From: Bacillota bacterium
GTDB taxonomy: Bacteria > Bacillota > Clostridia > Lachnospirales > Lachnospiraceae
Length of the DNA stretch: 11,907 bases
NCBI GenBank assembly: GCA_023441145.1
Contig: JAEZQN010000161.1
Location: 1 to 11,907 of the forward strand
Direction: 5' to 3'
The notes below the pieces were generated by a model. That model saw only the letters and a program-made list of their open reading frames with translations. It did no database searches and was not told the origin of the DNA. Both the position numbers and the translations under genes were made by a program. Shown here piece after piece: positions 6,150-11,907 of the stretch (the first letter of the stretch is position 1; every line of letters begins with the position of its first letter).

Positions 6150-6860
6150 ATGAATATATATCAATCAATTAATAATTTAACTAAGTTTGAAAAGCTATTA
6201 TGGGCAGTATCTGCCACAGTAGTAATGCTGTCCTTTTTATCTTCCGGAAATGGAAGCATATTAAGTTTACTCGCTTCTCTTGTAGGGGTCACAGCCCTGA
6301 TATTTGTAGCTCGTGGAGAAGTTTTAGGGCAAGTACTAACGGTACTATTTAGTCTCCTATATGCCATAATATCTTATGATTTTCGTTATTATGGTGAGAT
6401 GATTACTTATATTGGTATGACAGCTCCGATTGCCATGATGTCAGTGGTGTCTTGGCTAAAGCACCCTTATAAAGAGGGGAAGGGAGAAGTTGAAGTAGCT
6501 CATATGAGTAAGGGAAATCTTATCATAATGGTTGTATTAACCATTGCAGTCACCCAAATCTTTTATTATATACTAGCTTATTTTCATACAGCTAACCTTG
6601 TAATCAGCACCATTTCCATTGCTACAAGCTTTTTGGCTTCTTACCTGATGTTATTTCGCAATCCAGCTTATGCCCTTGCCTATGGAGCCAATGATATTGT
6701 GTTAATTTCCCTTTGGGTACTTGCAACCATGGAGGATGTGTCCTATTTACCAATGGTAGTAAATTTTGTGATGTTTTTCTGTAATGACATGTATGGATTT
6801 TATAACTGGAGAAAAATGCGACATAGACAATCCCATAAGGCTTCCTATTCGGAGAGTTAA
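6150..6860 (+). CDS. pnuC: PnuC-family nicotinamide riboside (or related) transporter
   Basis: A 236-aa polytopic membrane protein with about seven hydrophobic segments. The C-terminal half is the PnuC core: a serine/threonine-rich helix with TISIATSFLASYLM, then NPAYALAYGANDIVLISLWVLA and a final NDMYGFYNWRKM. Those Trp/Asn/Tyr positions line the substrate path in PnuC structures. PnuC carries nicotinamide riboside by facilitated diffusion, with phosphorylation in the cytosol trapping it; close paralogues carry thiamine or riboflavin. The ATG at 6150 is chosen because AAGGAGG lies eight bases upstream and the protein starts as expected. An in-frame ATG further up would translate through the attenuator hairpin and is rejected. 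Expression is expected to depend on the leader RNA. No NadR-like partner gene is next to it. Confidence 0.93.
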   Translation: MNIYQSINNLTKFEKLLWAVSATVVMLSFLSSGNGSILSLLASLVGVTALIFVARGEVLGQVLTVLFSLLYAIISYDFRYYGEMITYIGMTAPIAMMSVVSWLKHPYKEGKGEVEVAHMSKGNLIIMVVLTIAVTQIFYYILAYFHTANLVISTISIATSFLASYLMLFRNPAYALAYGANDIVLISLWVLATMEDVSYLPMVVNFVMFFCNDMYGFYNWRKMRHRQSHKASYSES

Positions 6861-6890
6861 GTGCTATACTTATAGGTAATAAAATCCAAT

Positions 6891-7352
6891 TTATAAGGTT
6901 GATTTCTCCAAATCTAGAAGATAGTTTTTTACTTCAATACCACAGCCAAATCCCACTAGTTTCCCATTTGCTCCAATTACACGATGACAGGGGAGCATAA
7001 TCAGAATAGGATTTTTATTATTGGCCCCACCTACTGCACGAGAAGCTTTAGGTTGCCCTATGAGTTTAGCAAGTTCTCCATAACTTAAGGTTTGACCATA
7101 GGGAATCTCTCTAAGGGCCGCCCATACCTTTTCTTGAAAAGCAGTTCCCTTTGGTAGCAGGGGAAGGTCAAAGGAAGTTCTTTTTTTCTCAAAGTATTCC
7201 TTTAGTTGAATGGTAGCCTCCTGTAATAATGGAGAAGGGCTATGAGTGGAAGGGTAAGCGTTATAATCTAGACGTACTCCAACAAGAAATCCGTTTTCTT
7301 CTTCGAGACATAGGACTCCTATGGGAGAGTTAACATTGTAAGAGTATTTCAT
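6891..7352 (-). CDS. ogt: Methylated-DNA-protein-cysteine methyltransferase (O6-alkylguanine-DNA alkyltransferase)
   Basis: A 153-aa suicide DNA-repair protein that moves the alkyl group of O6-methylguanine onto its own cysteine. The active-site motif LPCHRVIG is present with C122 as acceptor. The DNA-binding part shows FQEKVWAALREIPYGQTLSYGELA (72-95) and SRAVGGANNKNP (104-115) with the arginine finger R105 and the Asn hinge. The N-terminal domain is short, as in the Ogt type rather than Ada. The usual GYAGG after the active site reads GFGCG here, which is a mild variation that adds a second Cys close to the active site. AAGGATGG precedes the ATG at 7350-7352. It is a single gene, convergent with pnuC (30-bp gap) and divergent from the next operon. 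Confidence 0.95.
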   Translation of the reverse strand: MKYSYNVNSPIGVLCLEEENGFLVGVRLDYNAYPSTHSPSPLLQEATIQLKEYFEKKRTSFDLPLLPKGTAFQEKVWAALREIPYGQTLSYGELAKLIGQPKASRAVGGANNKNPILIMLPCHRVIGANGKLVGFGCGIEVKNYLLDLEKSTL

Positions 7353-7441
7353 GTGCTACCATCCTTTCAACTAATTATATTTTATAGATTATATCATACT
7401 ATAAGAAGTTAGGATATAGCCATATGGGCAAGGAGATAATA

Positions 7442-7645
7442 ATGAGTAAATATGATGCATTATGGGATTATGTGAAGAATTGCAAGAAAGAGGAAATGAC
7501 TCTCACTTTTGAGGAGATTGGAAACATTGCTGGAGTGCCTATCGATCATTCATTTTTGACCTATAAAAAAGAGTTGCTTTTATATGGCTATACGGTAGGT
7601 AGAATTTCACTGAAAGGTCAGACGGTAAGGTTTCATAAGCAATAG
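7442..7645 (+). CDS. Conserved small protein of unknown function
   Basis: A 67-aa cytosolic protein (about 7.9 kDa) starting MSKYDALWDYVKN. An in-frame ATG exists 18 bases upstream at 7424, but AAGGAG (7430-7435) sits six bases before the 7442 ATG, so that start is chosen. The pattern F-E-E-I-G-x-I-A-G-V-P-I-D-H-S-F, then YKKELLLYGYTVGRISLKGQTVRF, looks like a small alpha-beta fold seen in many clostridial hypothetical proteins. I do not recognise a function. The following GNAT gene is in the same frame and begins three bases after this stop, so the pair is translated from one message. Confidence 0.8.
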   Translation: MSKYDALWDYVKNCKKEEMTLTFEEIGNIAGVPIDHSFLTYKKELLLYGYTVGRISLKGQTVRFHKQ

Positions 7646-7648
7646 TGT

Positions 7649-8041
7649 ATGATGGATATGACAGAGGAGCAAGTCCAGGCAGTGAGGAAACAGATCCCAC
7701 AGTATTTTAAACATCATTTAGGAAATGACATTTTGGGATTTATTGTAAAAAGAGAAAATGAAATTCTTTCTACAGCACTATTATTAGTGATACATAAACC
7801 GGCTAATCCTAATTTTATTCATGGAAAAGTGGGAGAAGTGTTAAATGCCTATACAAAGCCAGAATACAGACACCAGGGTATGGCCAAGGGTATTATGATG
7901 AATTTACTGGCTTATGCCAAGGAGTCTGGTTTGGATTTCGTTGAGTTAAGTGCGACAGAGCAGGGATATCCTTTGTATAAGTCATTGGGGTTTAAGGAAT
8001 CATCTTCCCACTATCGTAAAATGAAATATATGCTTCATTAA
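7649..8041 (+). CDS. GNAT-family N-acetyltransferase, N-terminally short
   Basis: A 130-aa protein with the acetyl-CoA-binding motif A in AYTKPEYRHQGMAKGIM (67-83) and the C-terminal ATEQGYPLYKSLGFKE (102-117), which is typical of small-molecule or protein GNATs. Related proteins usually begin about 25-30 residues earlier with a strand and helix (IR-x-A-x-x-x-D...LR) before the TEEQ segment; here the frame starts at MMDMTEEQ. Upstream is an unrelated gene, ending TAG-TGT-ATG in the same frame, and there is no clear ribosome binding site. Translation is therefore probably by coupling or reinitiation. The missing piece includes part of the substrate site, so the protein may be inactive or altered. 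The acceptor substrate is unknown. Confidence 0.8.
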   Translation: MMDMTEEQVQAVRKQIPQYFKHHLGNDILGFIVKRENEILSTALLLVIHKPANPNFIHGKVGEVLNAYTKPEYRHQGMAKGIMMNLLAYAKESGLDFVELSATEQGYPLYKSLGFKESSSHYRKMKYMLH

Positions 8042-8076
8042 GATAAAAAGAAGATTTTATCATTAAGGAGGTTATG

Positions 8077-8571
8077 ATGGGATTATTTAAAAAGAAAGAA
8101 GATAAAATAGAAGATGTCTATATTGATTTGCGCCAGCAAGCCTTTGGAGTAAAACCAGAAAGTAAAGAGTTTTATCAAGATGGTGTCAATCTAGTATATG
8201 GTGCAGTGGTAGATATTCCAGTTACAAATGCAACAGCTTCTCTATTTTGTTCTTTTGATGGAACGGTTAGTTTGTATTTTAGCAATGGTGGGGGAATTTT
8301 AGGAAGCGGACAAGAATATAAATCAGTTAGTAAGGCTGGTAGGGAGTTTTTATATAATGCTAGCCAGACGCTTGAGTATCTTGAAATGGTAACAGACACT
8401 ACCTTCGTTAAAAAAGAGAATACGGTAGTCTATCTGTTGTCCAGTAAAGGAATCTATAAAATGGATTACAATATGAACCAAAGTCAGAGTGAGGAGTACA
8501 AATCCTTCTTAAATCACTTGATACAACGGGTTTTAAATGCGTTAAGAGAAAGTGGAGCAATGAAACACTAA
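8077..8571 (+). CDS. Conserved protein of unknown function
   Basis: A 164-aa, probably cytosolic protein beginning MGLFKKKEDKIEDVYIDLRQQAFG. AAGGAGG (8065-8071) is two bases from the first ATG (8074) but five from the second (8077), so the second is taken as the start. Features seen: a basic N-terminus, a middle part rich in beta-prone residues with SLFCSFDGTVSLYFSNGGG, and an amphipathic C-terminal helix (SEEYKSFLNHLIQRVLNAL). There is no signal peptide or membrane segment. I have seen similar sequences as hypothetical proteins in Firmicutes but can name no function. It lies 35 bp after the GNAT gene and 26 bp before the DUF1287 gene, all on one strand and probably one transcript. Confidence 0.8.
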   Translation: MGLFKKKEDKIEDVYIDLRQQAFGVKPESKEFYQDGVNLVYGAVVDIPVTNATASLFCSFDGTVSLYFSNGGGILGSGQEYKSVSKAGREFLYNASQTLEYLEMVTDTTFVKKENTVVYLLSSKGIYKMDYNMNQSQSEEYKSFLNHLIQRVLNALRESGAMKH

Positions 8572-8597
8572 CTTTTCATTATATAGGGAGAACCAGA

Positions 8598-9251
8598 ATG
8601 AAGAGAAAGCTATTATTTATATTAGCACCGATTTGTTTGGTATTGATTATTGGAACGATTGTCCTATATCGATATAACATTATCGCACATAAAGCCTATA
8701 CCAATGCAGACTTTGGAATAGAAACTTATAAAAGCCCAGTAGATATGGATAAAGACGGGGTGGATGATCAGACAGATATCCTAACCAACGTAAGGACTTA
8801 TATTGAAACAAATCCAAAGTATAAAAGTAAGTACTATGCTTCAGGGTATCCTGATGATGAGTATGGAGTATGTACAGATGTGGTGGCCAATGGCTTTCTT
8901 GGAGCCGGGTACGATTTGATGGTATTAGTGGACCAGCATATACTCGCCAATAAAGAGCTTTATGGGGCAGAAAAGACGGATAATAAGATTGATTTTAGAC
9001 GAGTAAAGAATCTTTATGTCTATTTTCAGAATACAGCTACGAACCTAACCACAGATGTCGAGGAGATAGACCAGTGGCAGGGCGGAGATATTGTGGTATT
9101 TAAGAAGCATATTGGAATTGTATCCGACAAGCGTAATTACCATGGAGTACCATTTCTGATTCATCATGCTAGTCCTAGCCAATTTCGTTATGAGGAAGAT
9201 GTACTGGAGCGTTATAGTGACGAGATTGTTGGTCATTTTCGATTGAAGTAA
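8598..9251 (+). CDS. Membrane-anchored DUF1287 protein (papain-like fold, putative hydrolase)
   Basis: A 217-aa protein with an N-terminal signal anchor (about 5-24). The body carries the DUF1287 hallmarks YASGYPDDEYGVCTDV (80-95), IDFRRVKNL (131-139) and WQGGDIVVFKKHIGIVSDKRN (160-180). DUF1287 belongs to the papain-like/NlpC-P60-like superfamily; C92 and H171 are the likely catalytic pair, with H189 or H190 nearby. Such a domain outside the membrane suggests cell-wall peptide or amide hydrolysis, but no DUF1287 substrate is assigned to my knowledge. Just before the domain, residues 49-60 read D-x-D-x-D-G-x-D-D-x-x-D, an EF-hand/dockerin-like calcium loop. GGGAGA precedes the ATG. Confidence 0.88.
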   Translation: MKRKLLFILAPICLVLIIGTIVLYRYNIIAHKAYTNADFGIETYKSPVDMDKDGVDDQTDILTNVRTYIETNPKYKSKYYASGYPDDEYGVCTDVVANGFLGAGYDLMVLVDQHILANKELYGAEKTDNKIDFRRVKNLYVYFQNTATNLTTDVEEIDQWQGGDIVVFKKHIGIVSDKRNYHGVPFLIHHASPSQFRYEEDVLERYSDEIVGHFRLK

Positions 9252-9307
9252 GGGGTACCATAGGATAACACAAAATAGAAAGCTACAGAAAGAGGAAATG
9301 AGATCAT

Positions 9308-9991
9308 ATGAAAAAGACTTGTTTGGATATGGAGCAAAATATTAAGAGCAGTCTTACTTTAAAAACAATACTGGGAGTATTAGTTGGGAATGTGATTATT
9401 GGGATAGCTATTGCTATTTTACGAGTGTCCAATATGGGAAATGACCCCTACACCGCTATGAATATGGCCGTGTCAGAGACAATAGGAATAGGGTTAGGAA
9501 CATACCAGATAGTACTGAATCTAATTCTTCTTGTGGTACAGATTATTTGGGGGAGTAAGTATATAGGACTTGGCACTATCATCAATATGTTTTTGTTAGG
9601 ATATGTAGTACAATACATGATTCCAGTGGTGGAAATGCTCATAGGAAAAGAAGGTTCCCATGACTTTGTTATTAAACTAATAATCATGGCAGTAGCCTTA
9701 GTGGTGTTATCCTTTGGCCTAGCCATATACCAATCAGCTAATTCGGGAGTAGCTCCATATGACTATCTCTCTCTAGGTATGACAGATGTCCTCCCATCCC
9801 CATATTTTTTAAATCGAGTTAGTACAGATACGATTAGCGTGTTGGTTTCTCTAAGTACATTTCTACTAGGATTTCAGGAGTTTGAAGGGTGTCATCTTGG
9901 AATTGGAACTATTGTTGCAGCACTATGCTTAGGTCCGTTGGTTGCGATGTTTAATAAATTAGTAAAACCATTTTATAAGGTGAATAAATAA
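9308..9991 (+). CDS. YczE/YyaS/YitT-type integral membrane protein
   Basis: A 227-aa polytopic membrane protein with about five hydrophobic segments. It shows the family's repeated pattern: GIAIAILRVSNMGNDPYTA (32-50) in the first half is echoed by GLAIYQSANSGVAPYDYL (137-154) in the second, each a helix followed by G-x-x-P-Y/D. The GLGTYQIVLNLILL segment is also typical. Function is unknown; YczE-like proteins are predicted permeases, sometimes linked to antibiotic or peptide production. GAGGAAATG precedes the ATG at a somewhat long spacing of 12 bases, so initiation may be modest. It follows the DUF1287 gene by 56 bp without a terminator and may be co-transcribed with it. No clear terminator follows. 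Confidence 0.85.
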   Translation: MKKTCLDMEQNIKSSLTLKTILGVLVGNVIIGIAIAILRVSNMGNDPYTAMNMAVSETIGIGLGTYQIVLNLILLVVQIIWGSKYIGLGTIINMFLLGYVVQYMIPVVEMLIGKEGSHDFVIKLIIMAVALVVLSFGLAIYQSANSGVAPYDYLSLGMTDVLPSPYFLNRVSTDTISVLVSLSTFLLGFQEFEGCHLGIGTIVAALCLGPLVAMFNKLVKPFYKVNK

Positions 9992-10043
9992 TAGAATTAA
10001 CACATATGGATAAATTACATATAATAGTAATTATTAATTCTCT

Positions 10044-10072
10044 TTGCACTGCATTACATTCTTAATTAGAAT
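10044..10072 (+). promoter_or_regulatory. Promoter of the riboswitch-ATPase transcript
   Basis: TTGCAC (10044-10049) and TAGAAT (10067-10072) are separated by 17 bp. The expected start at about 10079 falls immediately before the first base-paired position of the NiCo aptamer, which supports both calls. The -10 box lies in a small inverted repeat, CATTCT/AGAATG (10057-10073). Confidence 0.78.
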
Positions 10073-10080
10073 GCGAGTTC

Positions 10081-10189
10081 AACAGTACAGACTGAGCAGG
10101 CGATGAATCTTTCTTAGATCATGGGGCCGGGCCACCCATTGCGTGGCAACAGAATGCAATCAAGCATATCTGTGGGACAGTAGTATGTT
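10081..10189 (+). ncRNA. NiCo (czcD) riboswitch aptamer, metal-sensing
   Basis: The four conserved joining segments of the NiCo class occur in order: CTGAGCAGG (10092-10100), GCCGGGC (10126-10132), GGCAACAG (10145-10152) and CTGTGGGACAG (10170-10180). They connect P1 (AAC...ACT with AGT...GTT across 10081-10189, with bulges), P2 (ATGA-TC/GATCAT, 10103-10122), P3 (GCCAC/GTGGC, 10131-10147) and P4 (CAGA-ATGC/GCAT-TCTG, 10150-10172). These match the crystallised Erysipelotrichaceae aptamer as I remember it. The class was described as binding Co2+ and Ni2+ cooperatively; later work argues that Fe2+ is the physiological ligand. It sits directly ahead of a P-type cation ATPase, as expected for metal export. 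Confidence 0.93.
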
Positions 10190-10208
10190 CCATAGGTGTG
10201 CTTTTTTT
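10163..10208 (+). terminator. Riboswitch-controlled intrinsic terminator
   Basis: A 17-bp stem, including G-U pairs, forms between 10163-10179 and 10186-10202 around the loop GTAGTA and is followed by seven T (10202-10208). Its 5' arm is the 3' strand of P4 plus the last conserved joining segment of the aptamer. The terminator and the metal-bound aptamer therefore exclude each other, which makes this an ON switch: metal binding lets transcription pass into the ATPase gene. Confidence 0.9.
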
Positions 10209-10291
10209 CACTTCTACGGAATAATGACATCGAGAATGAAGTGCCATAGAGCTATCAAACTAATGCCATAGGCAATCAGGAGGTAACTTTT

Positions 10292-11907
10292 ATGACAAAC
10301 ACCAATCTGAACCTGACAGGGGTAACCAGTGTCAGAGCAAAACAATTGCAGCAACAATACGGTAAAAATGAGCTAACAACAGAGAAGAAGGAGTGCTTTA
10401 TAAAAAAACTGCTTCACATCATAGGTGAACCTATGTTTTTACTCCTTATTGTTACTGCAATTATTTATTTTATCCTAGGCGAACCTAGAGACGGAGCAGT
10501 TATGCTAGTCTTTGTAATGGGAGTAATTAGCATTGATGTCATTCAGGAATGGAAGACAGATAAGACTCTTCAAGCATTAAAAGAACTATCTGCTCCTAAT
10601 GTGACTGTCATTCGAGATGGGATAGAACAAACCATAGCTAGTTCTGATTTGGTTCCAGGAGATATCATGCTAATATGGGAAGGAATCAAGATACCTGCAG
10701 ATGGAAGTATCGTGAAGTGTAATGACTTATGTGTAGATGAGTCTTCCCTTACTGGGGAAGCAGAAGGAGTATGGAAGATAGCTTGTGAAGATTTGGAGGA
10801 CTTTAATAAGAGTACTACGGATTACTGGAAGAAGGACTATTGCTATGCCAGCACTTTGGTGACGCAAGGGACTGCAACAGTTTTAGTGCGTCAAATTGGA
10901 AACAGCACAGAGTATGGGTTGATAGGTGCTAGTGTTACTAGTGTCAAAGAGGAGGCAAGTCCTCTATTTATGCAGACAAGAAGCTTAGTGAAGTTATGTG
11001 CAGTCATTGCAGCAGTTCTATTAACCTTAGTAGGAATACTTACGTATATGAACTTAGGTAATCATAGCTTTAGGGAACGAATGATTGAAAGTATTTTGTC
11101 TGGTATAACCTTAGCTATGGCAATGATTCCAGAGGAGTTTCCTGTAATTTTAACGGTATTTCTTTCTATGGGAGCGTGGAGATTGGCCAAAAAACATTCT
11201 TTAGTAAGAAAGCTTCCGTCCATAGAAACTCTTGGAGCCATTTCTGTTCTCTGTGTAGATAAGACAGGAACCATTACCATGAATCAGATGAGTGTGGAGG
11301 ATATCTGGGCAGTAAGTGAAGAGGAAGGTCTCTTATGTGAGATTATGGGATTAGGCTGTGAGACAGATGCTTATGATCCTATGGAAACTGCCATGTTATC
11401 CTATTGTGAAAAGATGGGATTTCATAAAGACAGCTTATTTAGTGGTGAGCTAGTGAGGGAATATGCATTTACCAATGAGTTAAAAATGATGGGGCATGTT
11501 TGGAGGAGAGAGGGACAGATTGTGATAGCCGCTAAGGGCTGTCCTGAAAGTATTCTAACACTATGTGAATTGTCAGAGGAGCAGAAAAAAGAAGTGGAGG
11601 ATAAAGTTGCTTCTATATCTAGCAAAGGGTTTCGTGTAATAGCAGTGGCATCTGATATGATGAAAAGTGTAGAAGAGGTACCAGACACACTAACCCAGTG
11701 TCATTTGACGTTTATGGGGTTAATTGGCCTTGAAGATCCACCAAGAGAAAGTGTCAAGGAAGACCTAGCCCGTTGCTACAAAGCAGGGATACGAGTTGTC
11801 ATGATTACAGGTGACAATGGTGTGACGGCTGCTTCTATCGCAAGAAAAGTAGGAATGAAAAATTGTGGTCATATTATCACAGGTGCAATGATAGAGCAGA
11901 TGACAGA
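10292..11907 (+). CDS. P-type (P2-like) cation-transporting ATPase, truncated by window end
   Basis: 538 codons are visible, roughly 60% of a normal 850-900-aa pump. The order is: N-terminal cation-ATPase domain (about 8-60), M1-M2 (about 47-86), actuator domain with TGE at 154-156, M3-M4 (about 232-296), phosphorylation motif CVDKTGT with D323, nucleotide-binding KGCPE (415-419) and MITGDN (504-509). The hinge GDGxND and M5-M10 lie outside. The ion-binding M4 motif is P280-EEF-P284, where Ca2+ pumps have PEGLP. The riboswitch in front points to export of a transition metal such as Fe2+, Co2+ or Ni2+; this is inferred. AGGAGGT precedes the ATG. No heavy-metal-binding N-terminal domain or CPx motif is present, so it is not a P1B pump. 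Confidence 0.93.
   Translation, partial: MTNTNLNLTGVTSVRAKQLQQQYGKNELTTEKKECFIKKLLHIIGEPMFLLLIVTAIIYFILGEPRDGAVMLVFVMGVISIDVIQEWKTDKTLQALKELSAPNVTVIRDGIEQTIASSDLVPGDIMLIWEGIKIPADGSIVKCNDLCVDESSLTGEAEGVWKIACEDLEDFNKSTTDYWKKDYCYASTLVTQGTATVLVRQIGNSTEYGLIGASVTSVKEEASPLFMQTRSLVKLCAVIAAVLLTLVGILTYMNLGNHSFRERMIESILSGITLAMAMIPEEFPVILTVFLSMGAWRLAKKHSLVRKLPSIETLGAISVLCVDKTGTITMNQMSVEDIWAVSEEEGLLCEIMGLGCETDAYDPMETAMLSYCEKMGFHKDSLFSGELVREYAFTNELKMMGHVWRREGQIVIAAKGCPESILTLCELSEEQKKEVEDKVASISSKGFRVIAVASDMMKSVEEVPDTLTQCHLTFMGLIGLEDPPRESVKEDLARCYKAGIRVVMITGDNGVTAASIARKVGMKNCGHIITGAMIEQMT

Noticed and set aside
7424..7441. ATG at 7424 as the start of the 67-aa gene
   Set aside because: The ribosome binding site AAGGAG lies after this ATG and at the right distance from the ATG at 7442.
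8042..8061. GATAAAA/TTTTATC hairpin after the GNAT gene
   Set aside because: It is AT-only apart from one pair, lacks a T tract, and abuts the next ribosome binding site, so it is not a terminator.
9993..10041. AGAATTAA/TTAATTCT inverted repeat after the YczE-like gene
   Set aside because: It is AT-rich with a 33-base loop and no T tract, so it does not support a terminator or attachment site.
10224..10271. 15-codon upstream ORF between riboswitch and ATPase
   Set aside because: There is no ribosome binding site and no recognisable peptide.
11062..11688. Minus-strand open frames inside the ATPase gene, and similar opposite-strand frames within other genes
   Set aside because: They lie wholly inside well-supported genes, lack ribosome binding sites, and have no recognisable domain.

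Overview
The window reads as chromosomal DNA from a low-GC Gram-positive anaerobe of the Clostridia, most likely Lachnospiraceae-like. The reasons are AT-rich intergenic DNA, strong AGGAGG-type ribosome binding sites, intrinsic terminators, a NiCo-type (czcD) riboswitch, and many AGA/ATA codons. This is an inference from style, not from a database match. I see no tRNA, rRNA, CRISPR array, insertion sequence or phage gene.

Layout. (1) 1-2016, + strand: the last 30 codons of a GyrI-like small-molecule-binding protein, a WYL-domain regulator and a Gfo/Idh/MocA oxidoreductase, probably one operon. It is closed by a near-symmetric terminator (2030-2078) that can also serve the converging operon. 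(2) 2128-4920: two divergent MerR/GyrI-type one-component regulators. The minus-strand one lies upstream of a TrmO-like (TsaA-domain) gene and an isochorismatase-family hydrolase. The plus-strand one lies upstream of a beta-propeller lipoprotein (4972-5925). In both gaps between regulator and downstream gene I find a promoter with the MerR signature: -35 and -10 boxes 19 bp apart with an imperfect palindrome between them. (3) 6006-6860: a pnuC-type transporter with a promoter and a structured leader ending in an attenuator; it resembles a riboswitch, possibly guanidine-IV-like. (4) 6891-7352: an O6-alkylguanine-DNA alkyltransferase on the minus strand. (5) 7442-9991, + strand: a 67-aa unknown protein, a GNAT acetyltransferase lacking its usual N-terminus, a 164-aa unknown protein, a membrane-anchored DUF1287 protein and a YczE/YitT-like membrane protein. 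(6) 10044-11907: promoter, NiCo riboswitch with overlapping terminator, and the first 538 codons of a P-type cation ATPase cut by the window edge.

How it fits together. The window is an accessory sense-and-respond stretch: small-molecule sensors (two MerR/GyrI proteins, a GyrI fragment, a WYL regulator), two RNA switches on transporters, and protective enzymes (alkyltransferase, hydrolase). The best leads are the mirror-image pair of MerR modules with readable operators, the pnuC leader, and the metal riboswitch on a PEEFP-type P-ATPase. I did not find a wholly new defence-like or biosynthetic system.
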